Assembly: GCA_025403435.1 (NCBI GenBank)
Contig: CM046354.1
Coordinates: 35,491,533-35,555,532 of the forward strand
Length of the DNA: 64,000 nt
Direction of reading: 5' to 3'
DNA from: Artocarpus heterophyllus
Taxonomy: Eukaryota; Streptophyta; Magnoliopsida; Rosales; Moraceae
Shown here one piece after another: positions 11,866 to 23,427 of this stretch. A model generated the notes under the pieces. It did not search any database and was not told where the DNA came from. It worked only from the letters and a program-made list of their open reading frames with translations. The stretch's first letter is position 1, and each line of letters opens with the position of its first letter. The position numbers and the translations under genes were made by a program.

Positions 11866-12990
11866 ATGGCACCTAGACGTCGTTCGACAGTTGATGTCGA
11901 GTTTGGAAATGATGAAGGCCATGTTTATGGCATTCCAGCAAATGGCAGCTAGGGCTAGACCGGAGGATTCTAATGTTAGTCATCGGCATACATATTTTAA
12001 GGAATTTTGACGTGCGTTTATACCGACTTTTGATGGAAATGGGGACCTACAACTGGCATAATATTGGCTAGACTCGATCATGAAGCACTTGGATACTCTT
12101 GGTGTGCCAGATAAGTATCGTGTAGAATTTGTTGCATATAAGTTCGAGGGTGGCGCTAATACTTGGTGGAAGCAAGCTAAGCATTTGGAACGCAATGGTA
12201 ACATCAGTTGGGACAAGTTCAAGGAGCTGTTTTATGACCGGTATTTTCCAAAAGGTATAGGGACCAGACGGCGGCTGAGTTATATAGGTTACAGCAGGGT
12301 GACTTGTCAGTTCGAGAGTATGAGGCAAGGTTTAATAAGTTGGTTAGGTTTGCTCCATCAGCAGTGGCATCAGAACATGAAAAATGTATAAAGTTTCAAG
12401 GACTCAAGGCTCCTATTCGGTGACAGGTGGTTGCTCTGTGACTGAAGAGTTTTGGAGAGCTTGTGTCGTCAGCAATATCAGTAGAAAGTGATTATGCGCA
12501 GTATTGTGAGGATCAAGCAAAGACATCAGGAGGGCCACAGAGGAGCGGTAGGAAGAGCACCAGTAGTCATCCAGCTCCAGGAAAGAACAAGCAAGGTGGT
12601 GTGAACAACGGTAGTAGCAGTTCATCAAGCAACAGGCACAACAATCCCTACAGCTTTCATTGTCATTATTGCCAATAGCTAGGACACATCAAGAGGAATT
12701 GCTCGATCAAGAGTGCCCATCTCGAATCTCAGACTGGAGAAGGTAACAGTCGTCAGCCTCAGCCTTAGACCCTACCTCTGCCTCAACAATTTCTGCAGTT
12801 GTAGTTTCCTCAATTCTCTCCTTAGCAACTATCATATTCGGCACAATGGTAGCAGCCACAGAACTTCCAACATAGCATCCCTCGGTATAGAGCACTGAGT
12901 ACAACTAGTGTTTAGTCGTCTCTGTCACAATAGTATCAGTCGAATAATTTAGGACCTAGCAATGTTGGTAGAGGGAAAGAAAAGGCACCA
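11866..12990 (+). pseudogene. gag: gag of gypsy-2
   Basis: The likely start is ATG at 11866 (MAPRRRS). An early frame disruption is followed by the capsid-like segment 12080-12391, with a GGANTWW motif and an FKELFYDRYFP block, both standard in the Retrotrans_gag domain. A Gln/Ser/Gly-rich linker (12463-12678) leads to a CX2CX4HX4C zinc knuckle at about 12657-12700, in which the residue after the second Cys pair is now a stop (TAG). Gag would form the cytoplasmic virus-like particle and bind RNA. At least four in-frame stops or shifts inactivate it. Confidence 0.8.
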
Positions 12991-15900
12991 GTTCAGGTTC
13001 ATGCGATGGCAACAGGAGGTTCAAATGCCCAAACTAGTAATACGGTTGTCGATGGTACGATCTTAGTTTCCCAATCCTTAGCTCATGTTTTATTTGATAC
13101 AGATGCCACTCATTCTCTCATTTCAAGCTCTTTGGTACATGCCTTGGGACTAGAGATAGAAGAGTTCAATGAACCCCTAGTTATAGCTTCTCCCTTGGGC
13201 CGGGTGTGTGTGAATTGTATATGTAAAGCCTGTAAAATAATGATTGGGGATAAGATTTTGAAAAGTGATTTGATTGTACTCCCCATGAGCTCATATTATG
13301 TAATCCTAGGGATGGACTGGTTGTCCAGGTATAATGTAGTTGTAAACTGCTAGCTTAGAAAAGTGACCCTAGTGTTTGATAGGGGGACAATGATCACTTA
13401 CTAGGGTGGTGGTGATCGGTTAATGAGTGAGCATCTCATGAAGTCAAGTCTTGGAGGGTAAAAGAATCTGGTTTGTTATGCTTTTCTTGTAAGCCTAGAA
13501 GGTGAGCCCTATGCTTTAAAAAGAAATGTAGCAATACCGATGGTTGATGAGTATGAGGATGTCTTCCCAGACGAGTTGCCAGGAATACCACCGCATTGAG
13601 AGATCGAGTTTGGTATTGAGCTGCTTCTAGGTATAACACCGATTTTAGTAGCACCTTATTGTATGGCACCGGTAGAAATGAAAAAATTGAGAGAGCAACT
13701 TTAGGAGCTTGTTGATAAAGGATATATTCAAAATAGTACATCACCGTGGGGAACACCGGTTTTGTTTGCTAAGAAACATGATGGGACTCTTAGGTTGTGT
13801 ATAGATTATCGGTAGCTGAATCATGTCACAGTGAAGAATAAGTATCCTTTGCCCAGGATCGATGAGTTATTTGATTAGTTGGGAGGTTCGCGATACTTCT
13901 CAAAGATTGATTTACGCTCGGGGTTCCATCAGCTCAGGATTAAGGAGGAAGATATTCCCAAGGCAGTTTTTAGGACCTAGTATGGACACTTTGAGTTCCT
14001 GGTGATGCCGTTTGGATTGACAAATGCTCCGACAGCTTTCATAGATTTGTTGAACAGGATATTCATTTATCTAGATCAGTTCATGATCGTGTTCATTGAT
14101 GGTATTCTAGTGTATTCTAAGACTTGGGAGGATCATGAGTAGCATCTTAGGATCGTGCTTCAGACTCTACGGGAGCACCGGTTGTATGCCAAGAAAGAAA
14201 AGTGCAAGTTTTGGTTAACAGAAGTCAAGTTTTTGGGTCATGTCATCTCTGAGCATGGCATTTCTATGGATCCGTCCAAGATTGAAGCGATAATGGAATG
14301 GGAACGACCAAGAAATGTAGCAAAAATCTATAGCTTTTTGGGTCTTGTAGGTTATTATAGGAAAAATGTTAGGTTTGAGTGGGATGAAGAATGTGAGCTC
14401 GCTTTTCAGGAATTGAAGAATCGTTTGACTTTAGCCCCAGTATTGGTTATTCCTAGTAGTGACAAGCCATATGAGGTTTACACATACACTTTAGGATGCA
14501 GACTTGGATGCATGTTGACGCAGCATGGACGCGTGGTGGCGTACGGATCGTGATAGCTATGACATCATGAGCGGAATTATCCTACTCACGACTTAGAGCT
14601 TGCGGCGGTGATTCACGCGCTGAAGATTTGGAGATGTTATTTGTATGGGGCGACATTTCAGGTTTTCTCCTATCATAAGAGTTTAAGGTATTTGTTCACT
14701 CAGAGGGATCTTAATTTGAGGTAGCGGAGATGGATGGAGTATATGGAGGATTATGATTTTGCGTTGCAGTACCATCCTGGGAAAGCTAATGTGGTCGTGG
14801 ATGCGCTTAGTAGGAAGTCTTCAGGGATTCTCACTTGTTCGGCTCTTGAAGATTGGAAAAGAGATGCAACAATGAGCGAGTATGGACTACAATATTATGA
14901 AGACTATGATCGAGTTTTGGTGTACCATATGGAAGCGACCCTGGCTCTTTTTCAGATGGTGAAACAAAATCAATGGCAGGACCAGCATTTGTACGGGATT
15001 TGAAAGCGGATTTAGAACGAGGAGCAATTTGAAGAATAGAGAGTTCATGCAGATAGATCATTGTATTTTTGGGAGTGTCTCGTAGTTCTAGCAATCACCG
15101 AGGTGACGAAAGCCGTTATGGACAAATTTCATAAGTCTTAGTTCGCTGTTCATCTAGGAAGCACGAAGATGTATAGTGATTTGAAGAGGCAATATTGGTG
15201 GAAAGGTATAAAGAAAGATGTTCAAGAGTACATGGCCAAGTGTACGACGTGTCTTTAGGTGAAAGCCGAGCATCAAAAGCCAATAGGTCAGCTTCAGCTA
15301 CTTCCTATTCTAGGGTAGAAATGGGAGCATGCAATGATGGATTTTCTTACAGGTTTGCCAAGGACGGAGCAGCGGCATGATGCAATTTGGGTCGTGGTCG
15401 ACAGGTTGACAAAATTGACTCATTTCATTCTATTTAGGTCGACGTGTTCGAGAAGGATTCTCGGGGACTTGTATATGCAAAACATAGTGAGATTGCATAG
15501 AGTTCCTTTGTCCATCACATCTGATCGAGACACCAGGTTTAATGCTAGGTACTGGAGGAGTTTTCAGGAGGCTTTAGGTATAGATTTGAACTTCAGTATG
15601 ACGTTTCATCCTTAGACCTATGGGCAATCTAAGTGGGTTATTCAGATTCTCAAGGACATGTTGCGTGCTTGTGCGTTAGACTTCGATGGGAATTGGAAGA
15701 AATATTTGCATCTGGCAGAATTTGCATACAACAATAGCTATCAAGCAAGTATTGGTATGGCACCGTTTGAGGCCTTGTATGGGCGACCGTGTATGTCACC
15801 AGTGTGTTGGGCAAAACCAGAAGACAGGATTATTCTTGGGCCAGATGAGATTTGTGATAGCAACAAGAAAGTCGCCGTAATTCAAGATCGATTAAGGGCA

Positions 15901-16380
15901 GCTCAGAGTCGGCAGAAGAGTTATGCGGATAGGAGACGTCGACCCTTGGAATTCACAGTAGGGGATTTTGTTCTCTTGAAAGTATCACCTCATAAAGGCA
16001 TTATGCGGTTTGGAGTAAGTGGAAAGCTTACACCGAGATATGTTGGACCGTTCGAGATCACTCAATGTGTAGATGTGGTTGCTTATCGGCTCGACCTTCC
16101 CCTTGAATTATCTCATGTTCATGATGTGTTCCATGTGTCGATACTTAGAAAGTGTCCGCCTGAGCAGGGTAAGATAGTTTCATTTGACGATGTGAAGGTT
16201 TAGGAAGACACAACATACGAGGAAGTGCCAATTCAGATTATCGATCAGAAAGTGATCAGTTTGCATCGTCGGGATATACCGTTGGTAAAGGTTGTGTGGC
16301 AGCATCACAAGGTTGATGAAGCCACTTGGGAGTTAGAGTCGAGTATGCAGGAGTTGTATCCGCATCTATTTTCTTTCTAA
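12991..16380 (+). pseudogene. pol: pol of gypsy-2 (PR-RT-RH-IN-chromodomain-like)
   Basis: The protease at 13006-13353 has LFDTDATHS where gypsy-3 has LFDTGASHS, so the catalytic DTG is mutated. RT spans about 13550-14330. Its active site reads FIDG (about 14091-14102) instead of FIDD, losing a catalytic Asp. An in-frame deletion of 18 codons relative to gypsy-3 lies between YYRK and NVRFEW at about 14361. RNase H follows (14440-14810, ending in the DALSRKSSG block), then the HHCC zinc region (15100-15260), integrase DDE core (15334-15660), GPFEI block and a chromodomain-like tail with VKVVWQHH and EATWE, ending in TAA at 16378-16380. Many stops sit at CAG, CGA, CGG or TGG codons of gypsy-3, consistent with C-to-T decay. 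Confidence 0.85.
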
Positions 16381-16416
16381 ATTAATTTGTAAATTTTGAG
16401 GGTGAAATTTCTTTTA

Positions 16417-16428
16417 CGGGTGGAGAGT
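16417..16428 (+). other. Polypurine tract of gypsy-2
   Basis: ACGGGTGGAGAGT-type purine-rich sequence sits immediately before the TG of the 3' LTR. It is the expected primer site for plus-strand DNA synthesis. The same tract is found, inverted, beside the gypsy-3 LTR. Confidence 0.75.
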
Positions 16429-17127
16429 TGCAACGCCCCGAAATTAATTTAATAATATTAGAATGTAAAGTGGTGGATTAGTGTGCTATGATGAATATTT
16501 TAAACTTAATTTGATTATTTGGTGAAATTTTGAGTTTAAAGTCGTTTCTCTTATTTTAATGATTTCTAATGATTTCATATTGTTTTAGATTGTTATTTTG
16601 AGTTTTAAAACAAAACAATTTGCCAAATGTCAAATATATTTGGTTTTACAAAACCGTAGGTGGCACATAGTTTTCGCACAGTAAAACTGCCTCTTTTCTC
16701 TTTATTTATATCTCTTCCCCTTCCTCTCTCTTCACTCTCAGCTCTCACTCTCTCTCTCCCTCTCAAGCTCGTCTCTCTCTCTTTCCCTCTGCCTCTCTCT
16801 TTCTCTCTCATTTTCCCTCAAAATTTTTGAATCAAATTGAGCCCCAAGCTTTGGGTTAGTGGATTGGAGGCTCGAGAACATGATTGATCAACCAAAAATG
16901 TGGTTTAAAGCTTCGTTTCGATGTTAGTTTTCAAATTTCAAAACTTTTTCAATTTTTTAATTTTCCATGCATTTTGAAATTTAAGCTTGATTGAGCTTAG
17001 GAAACCCTTGATGTTAGTTAAAAGAACTTAGAACAACTAGAATCTAAACTTTGTTTGAAGAAAAATGGATTCGAATCAAGATTTTTCATTTTTCACTATT
17101 TTTGGATTTTCTTAGATTTTGTGTGCA
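16429..17127 (+). repeat. 3' LTR of gypsy-2, truncated
   Basis: It aligns with 10754-11453 and includes the CT-rich region at 16700-16815. Similarity ends at 17127, and the sequence from 17128 is unrelated. The lost part includes U5 and the downstream flank. Confidence 0.85.
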
Positions 17128-17646
17128 TGTTAAATTCTCCCCCCCGTACATTTATTGTTGCATTAGTTTGTTTGTTGAAGAAAATTCTCTTTGACCTGGA
17201 TAGAGGCTTTTAAAGAAATAATTTGTCTTTGACACCCAACTAATTTTCTATAATTCTTTACTAAGTTTCTCACTTTCTCCCTCTTCTTTTATATTTCAAC
17301 ATAAGAATACTGCCTTAGTACTTTATAAATTAAAAGGCTGAAGAGAAGACAACTTGTATTTCTTGATGATGTAATTTGCTATGGAATTTATGTGGAATCA
17401 AATGCTCAATGGAAGGCAACCCATTGCCTATGGAATTTATGTGCATATTATCAGAACCCTCATTTGTTCATGGCCATAGGGAAAAACTAGAACCGTTGTG
17501 TTTGTGGGATGGAAGAGTGCTGAGCGAAAATATATATGATGTTGAAGAGTCAAAGTCAATTTTCTATGTCATGAATTTGATGCGATTGAGCCTTAATTCT
17601 CTTATTAGATTTTAGGGTCTTAGCGGCAAGATACCTCCAGTAGCAA
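17128..17646. other. Unassigned segment between gypsy-2 and copia-D
   Basis: This is AT-rich sequence with a short C run near 17140 and no recognisable domain. The 79-codon frame at 17376-17615 contains two copies of a PMEFMCI-like phrase from an internal short duplication, but it has no family I know. It could be host sequence or a remnant of another repeat. Confidence 0.35.
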
Positions 17647-17818
17647 GATGGCTTAATGTTTATGTTGAGGAACAAGTAGTCCCTGACATAGAGGAGATAG
17701 CTCAACCTTTATGTTGAGAAACAACTATAACCTAGCCTAGAGGGGATAGCTCAATATTTATGTCGAGGAATAACTAAGCCTTGGCCTAGAGTCGATAGCT
17801 TGATGTTTATGTTAAGGA
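17647..17818. repeat. 49-bp tandem repeat, about 3.5 copies
   Basis: Unit starts at 17647, 17696, 17745 and 17794 are exactly 49 bp apart. Each begins GATRGCTYRA and continues with a TTTATGTTGAGGAA block. The array ends exactly where the copia-D LTR starts (17819). Units differ by several substitutions, so the array is not recent. Confidence 0.85.
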
Positions 17819-19751
17819 TGTTAAACTAGGTGGTCTAAAGATTAAACGATGTAATAAGTTTTTAGAGACATTTAATAAAGAGTTTATTTATATGCCAAAT
17901 GTTGTCGTCTTTATGTTGATTTCTATTGAATGTATGATAAGCAAACAAAAATCTGAGACTATTAGTCTAAACCGTTAAGATCATGTAAACGATGGACAGA
18001 TTATGTAGAAGACATGAATCTTAAAAGTGATATTCTAAATGATAAGATCCGTAATCAAGGAAATAAAGTTGGACGCTTTATTCATGTTGAGATTGTTATG
18101 TTGTCAACATTTCTAACATGAGATGACTTGTCTTAGTGATCAGAGTGGGACTCCGTGATAAGAAACATTGGTATATTGTCATAGGTGACGATATATTAGA
18201 TCGAGACTAAAAAGTTGAATTAATTTAATTAATAATTCCATTTTTTTAAATCAATTCACTTATGACAATCATATGTGTTATGTCTTAATCTTGAAATGAA
18301 TAATGGGCCTGTATTCTTGACTCATGTCTTTTGATGTACCAAAGGCTGATGTCCTGATTTGATGATGGTACATATACTGGTACATTTAGACATGACTCTT
18401 GATTGACGTAGACCCCCGTTGCTCATAGATATAGAATCTATAACTCTTTTATAGAGTTATTGACATTCTCTTATAGGCATTATCCTATAATTAGAATACT
18501 AGAGTACTCAACCATTCGGATACATAGATGTAACCAAATAGTATATTGTTTATATATAGTAAGTATTTCAATGGTGAGATAATGAAACATAAGATAAAAT
18601 AATCGAAAAGGTAAAATAGAATTTATTCTTAAGCCAATTATAAATATCCTATGGGGATGTTACTCACTATGATATGTCATGGACGATTAGCTTATTAGAG
18701 CTTTGTCATTTTATATCGTTCAAGAGTGTAGCTCTAAGCTTTTAGTGGAGTAACATTAGAGTTGATAATTATAAAATATATATTTGGGATATGTTATTTT
18801 ATAATCATAGGAGCTTAATCTATATATGCCCATGTGGTCCCCTTTGCTAGCTCATAGTAATTCCTGTAATAATATGGTATGTTTTTTCAACATATTGGTG
18901 ACTTATGTTAATTATTAGACTGACTAAAATTTGAGTTGATTGGATTTAGTAATTCATGATTGGTTTATTGGTTGAATTAATTTAAGATAAACATGTTGAA
19001 TTATTTGGACAATATTTTATTTATATGGGTTTATCTGTATATTATTTTAATCAGATAACTTTTCTATTAGATTATTTGAATTAAAATTAAGGCTTTGTAA
19101 AGGATAGCCGAGTCAAATAAGATAGGATTTATCTAATTAGTTGAGATTGGATCAATTAGATAAGCCTGTGAGGTTGGACTTCAAATTAGAATCAAAGTTA
19201 GCGACCATGCGGTCAACCGCGATACACAGTGTTCTATCGACTACGGCAGGTAAAATCTGAAAATGCGTTTACACATTTTTGGATCAAAAGTTCGTCTAAA
19301 CTTGTATTTTAAAGCTAAATCTGATAAGGTTTAACCCTAGATCTGACAACTATAAAAGGGGAACTATTTTTTATTGTTATTAATATCATTTAAGAAGCAT
19401 AGAGTGAGTTTTCTAGTGAGAGAAACTCTGAAACTCCCAGAAAGCTATTGTTTAACATCTAGAATCTTAGCTCTTGGTTTTCTCAAGTGGTTAGAAGGAG
19501 AGTCACTGGAGGAAGACTATAAGATGTGCCACCACCCGTACTCTAATCTTAGATAGAGAATAGCCAAGAAGACCAATTGGTTATGGCTCTTCTGGAACAT
19601 TTTTCTCTCTTCGTTTTCTGTAGACTCTGGTATGTAAAAGAGATACGTAAGATCTGTTATTAATTTAGGTCCTTAGCATGTTAAACTTATTATTTTGAAA
19701 AGAATTTGATTTAAAAATTTTTAAAATTTCATTGCGTATTATTTTCCTACA
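17819..19751 (+). repeat. 5' LTR of copia-D
   Basis: It starts TGTTAAACTAGG and ends TTTTCCTACA two bases before the PBS. It aligns along its whole length to the copia-A LTR with substantial divergence, including shared blocks around the GGACTCCGTGA region and the TATA region. A TATA box TATAAAAG lies at 19351-19358. The clustered palindromes of copia-A are present only as degenerate traces near 19200-19250. Confidence 0.82.
19351..19358 (+). promoter_or_regulatory. TATA box of copia-D LTR
   Basis: TATAAAAG is at the position equivalent to the TATAAAAA of the copia-A LTR, about 400 bp from the LTR end. Confidence 0.6.
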
Positions 19752-19753
19752 GT

Positions 19754-19766
19754 TGGTATCAGTGGC
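19754..19766 (+). other. PBS of copia-D
   Basis: TGGTATCAGTGGC is an iMet-type primer-binding site with changes relative to TGGTATCAGAGCC. It lies two bases after the LTR end, as in copia-A. Confidence 0.7.
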
Positions 19767-21279
19767 ATGGTTTTACATTGATCTTATGGGTTTGTGATTA
19801 TGCTATGTAAATAAATTATGTGATCGTATTCTCTCCAATGTTTGAATTTAATTTTTTAGAGAGCTAGCATTCTAGGGTTTCTATATAATTCAATGTTGTC
19901 ATGAAATTATATGGTGAATGTTTATTAATTAATTATGGTTAATTAAATTTTAATTAATTAAGTTTGGCGGTTATGGTTCTTTAAAGGTTAGAATAAGTAT
20001 CTAGGTTTTTCATGCAATTAGATGGCGGTCTATCATCACCATCTAGGATTTATTATTTTAATTTTAATTTGTAAAATTTGTATTAAAATAATTATTCTAA
20101 GTGAATACAGATCTAGAAGATGGAGATGATTAGAGTTCTCTATGTTTTTCTGTGTTTATAAATTTTTTATGTTTTTGAATTGTTGAAAAATAAAATTAAA
20201 ACTGCTTAAGATGATTTTTACAAAAGTTTGAAAAATGTTGGTTCAGTGTCAGTCGGTAGGCCAGTTACATTGTATCAGTAGCCAATGGTCATAGACCGAT
20301 GGGCTGATTTCGTAGATTGGCAAGCCGGTAACAGGCAGAACCGTTTTTAAAAAGTGCATTTTTTTGGTGCAGTTTTAATTTTTTTTTTGAGACAATTCTA
20401 AAAAACATGAAATTTTATGATAACCAAAAAATAAATTTTTCATGTAAGTGAGATTGAAGAATTGAAGATGAAAGCTACATGAAGAAGGATACAATGAGAA
20501 GATACAAGATGAAGAATCGATGATATGTTTCGATTGATCTTTTGTAATTTTTATTTTCTTTTCTTTAGGATGGAACCTTGATATTACAGCTATTTATTAT
20601 ATTGCTTGTAGCTTTGTATGTTGCTGTGCTTGTTTGCATTATAATATGTTTTACCATATATTTTGATAACATGCCACGTAGAATAGAGAGTGCCACTTAT
20701 TAAAAATTGTTCATTTATGTTAACATAAAACCTTGATTTTTAAAATATTGAGTGGGAAAATGTTTTCGAAGAGAGGACCTAAGGCCTCCATCGTTGGTCC
20801 ATAGATAACACATGGTGGTTCAACCTCCTAGGAAGGGATTTCATCATGTACCGGGTTGGTTCTCTAAAGGAATAATTTATTTTAGCATGATTTATTGTTG
20901 TACATCTCTAGATGGCGATTATAAATCATGGATAAAATAGTTGAAACGATGGTTATATACTTAAGGTTAATTTTATTATTAATCTCCCATAAGAGTTTTG
21001 TTAATAAAATTAATAGACAAAGAAAACGATTATTGGTATATGCTAGATCAGATGGGTTTTAGATGTCAATATATTAATCAAAGGGGATCCATGTTCCTAA
21101 TTGAATTTGACAAGTCTCCCTTTGGCGGCTTGTTGAATTCTAAGTTAGGGATTATCGTTGTACGGTTGTGATACTTTTTAAGGTTTTGATACATAAACAC
21201 ATTGTATGCTTACGTATTTATGTTATTTTACTAAAATGCTGCGGATTGTATGCTTATATTTGCTTATTTTACTATTTAT
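19767..21279 (+). other. Long leader of copia-D
   Basis: About 1.5 kb of non-coding, AT-rich sequence aligns with the copia-A leader. Around 20255-20345 it carries decayed versions of the clustered CGGCAGGCCG-type units (for example GTCGGTAGGCC and GCAAGCCGG), at the same place where copia-A has its strong array. Both elements therefore inherited the array. Confidence 0.6.
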
Positions 21280-21398
21280 GTTATTTGATACTCGATAAAA
21301 ACAGATTAATTGTCAAGAATGACAATAATTGGAAAAAGGAACATGAATATCGTCTTTTCCTTTGAGAAATTAAAATTTGTGCTAATCATATCGTGTCC
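21280..21398 (+). pseudogene. gag: gag 5' fragment of copia-D
   Basis: The frame reads DKNRLIVKNDNNWKK, equivalent to DKNQLTGENYNDWKR of copia-A gag. A stop follows, and the frame is cut at 21398 by the copia-A insertion. The continuation is at 31067. The start codon region is degraded. Confidence 0.75.
21394..21398. other. Target site duplication of copia-A, left copy (TGTCC)
   Basis: TGTCC directly precedes the TGTTAG start of copia-A. The same five bases follow its 3' LTR at 31062-31066. Five bases is the normal duplication length for Ty1/copia integrases. Confidence 0.88.
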
Positions 21399-22833
21399 TG
21401 TTAGACATGTATGCTCTAAGGAGTAAAAATGTAATACGTTTTTGGAGACATTTTTATCAATAAAGAATTTATTCGTTTATATATACCAAATATTGTCCTC
21501 TTTATGTTCATATTTGTTGAATGTATGATAAGCAAACAGTAGTCTGAGACTGTCAGTCTAAACCTTAAGAGTTGGGCATATGATGGGATGATTATGCGGT
21601 AGACACGACTCTTAAGGTGATGGTCTAAAATATATGATCCGCAATCGAGGGAATAAAGTTGGGCGCTTTATTCATGTAAAGATTGTTATGTTGTCTATAT
21701 CCCTTTTGGGAGATGGTTTGTCTTGGCCATCGGAGTTGGACTCCGTGAATAGAAACATTGGCGCGTTGTCATAGGTGACGATGTGTTGGATCGGGACATA
21801 AAGTGAATTGATTTGGATTAATAATTCTGTCTTGGCAAATCGATTCACTTTAGACAATCATTTGTATTGTATCTTAATCCTGAGATGAATAATGGGCCCG
21901 TTGTCTCGATTTGTGTCTTTTGATGTACCAATGGGTGACTCCCACATCTCTATAGTGGCATGCATGCCGGTACGTTGGAGGCATGACTCTTGGTAGCGTA
22001 GACTTGTTATTCATAGATATGGAATCCATAGCTCCTCTTTAGGAGTAATGATATCCTCTTATATGCGTTGTCCTGTAATTGGAAAACTGGAGCGCTCAAC
22101 CATTTGGATACATAGGTGTAACCGAATGGTATACTATCTTTGGATGGTAAGTTTTCTAATGGTGAGACAATGGAACGTAAGATAAAAAATAATCGGGAAG
22201 GTAAGACAAAACTTGTCCTTAAGCCAATTATGGATGATCATATGGGGATGCGATACACTATGATATGTCATGGAGACTTAGCTACACGAGCTTCGTAATT
22301 CTATAAAGTTCGAGAGTGCAGCTCCAAGCTTTTAGTGGAGTAGCGTTGGAGTTGATAATTGCGAAATGTATATCTGGGATATTGGGTTTCATAATTATCA
22401 TGAGCTTGAACTTTATAGGTCCATTTTGGTCCCCTTTGCTAGCTCACAAAATCCTGTAACGACACGGCGTGCTTTTCCAATAATTGGTGACTTATGTCGG
22501 ATTTATCAGATTGGTTTAAAATTTATAAGAATCAAATAATTCATGTCTGTTTATCGGTTGAATTAATTATGTAAGAAATTAGTTCAAGATGAACTTGTTG
22601 AATTATGGCGTTCGGATAATTCTCGTCTGTTTATCGGTTGTTTTAATTTTGGACAATTAGAACAAGATAAACTTGTAGAATTATTGTTAATTGATTTATT
22701 TTCTTAGAGATTATCTTGATAAAGTTTGTTTTGATCAGATATCTTTTCTATTGGGCTATTTGAATCAAAACTGAGACTTTATCCTTTAGAATCTCGGGTG
22801 GAAAATAAAAGATTCGAGGAGATTTTTTCTCGG

Positions 22834-22896
22834 CAGTTCGGCCTGCCGAACTGGCCAGTTCGGCCTGCCTATCACACAGTTCGGCATGCCGACCGC
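22834..22896. repeat. CGGCCTGCCG palindrome cluster, 3 units (copia-A 5' LTR)
   Basis: Three units of GTTCGGCCTGCC(GAAC) or its GCATGCC variant are spaced 21-22 bp apart in otherwise AT-rich sequence, directly upstream of the promoter. Each unit is nearly self-complementary (TTCGGC...GCCGAA) and rich in CpG and CpHpG cytosines. The 3' LTR has four units. Confidence 0.9.
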
Positions 22897-23011
22897 GACA
22901 GTTAAGATTACGCATTTTTCACGCGTATCTTATCAGATATTGATCCGAACTTGATTCTGTTTCGATTTTTGAGACCTAATCTGATATGGACTGACCCCAA
23001 GGACCAATAGG

Positions 23012-23019
23012 TATAAAAA
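23012..23019 (+). promoter_or_regulatory. TATA box of copia-A 5' LTR
   Basis: TATAAAAA lies about 400 bp before the LTR end. It is conserved in the 3' LTR (30661-30668) and in copia-D. Confidence 0.7.
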
Positions 23020-23414
23020 GGGAGTGAGTCTAATGATTTACTCAGATCAATTTGAGAGATTAAGAGTGATACTCTTCTAGTGAGCATCTGAAAACTCCCT
23101 GAGAGCTTTTGTTCACAAATTACAAACACTAGCTTTGGGTTCTCTCTATTGGTTGGAAGGAGAGTCACCGGTGGAAGAGCTGTACGTGTGAGCCCACACT
23201 CACTCCGGTTGTGGATAGAGAATAGCAAAGAAGACCAGTTGGTTAAGGCTCTTCTGGAACGTTACTTCTCTACACAGGTCGCGGAGGTTCTTCGGCACAC
23301 TGAGGTTAGTAAGATCTGTTTAATTTATACATATAACATGTCAAACTTGTGTTTTAGAAAATACTCTGATGAAAAAATTTTAAAGATTCCGCTGCGTACT
23401 TTGTTTCCAAGAAT

Positions 23415-23427
23415 TGGTATCAGAGCC
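23415..23427 (+). other. PBS of copia-A (iMet tRNA)
   Basis: TGGTATCAGAGCC lies two bases after the LTR end. It is complementary to the 3' end of plant initiator-Met tRNA. Confidence 0.88.

Larger units (their letters stand above)
10754..17127 (+). mobile_element. gypsy-2: chromovirus (Tekay-like) Ty3/gypsy element, 3'-truncated
   Basis: The 5' LTR (10754-11760) is followed by a PBS matching initiator-Met tRNA, gag with a zinc knuckle, PR-RT-RH-IN and a C-terminal chromodomain-like tail, a polypurine tract, and a 3' LTR that starts at 16429 and stops at 17127. Protein motifs align closely with the better preserved gypsy-3 at the other end of the window. Numerous nonsense codons and two lost catalytic residues show it is inactive. 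The missing 3' half of the 3' LTR prevents checking the target duplication. Confidence 0.85.
21399..23412 (+). repeat. 5' LTR of copia-A
   Basis: It begins TGTTAGACATG and ends CCAAGA; the 3' copy ends CCAACA, so one substitution has altered the terminal CA. Core promoter: TATAAAAAG at 23012. Three clustered palindrome units (22836-22895) lie about 120-180 bp upstream of the TATA box. Small frames in the LTR (for example 21672-21857) recur in other LTR copies and have no coding signature. Confidence 0.92.

Noticed and set aside
21672..21857. Conserved 61-codon minus frame, repeated at 29300-29485 and 32339-32524
   Set aside because: The three copies are simply the same LTR segment in copia-A and copia-E; there is no codon-level constraint to suggest a gene.
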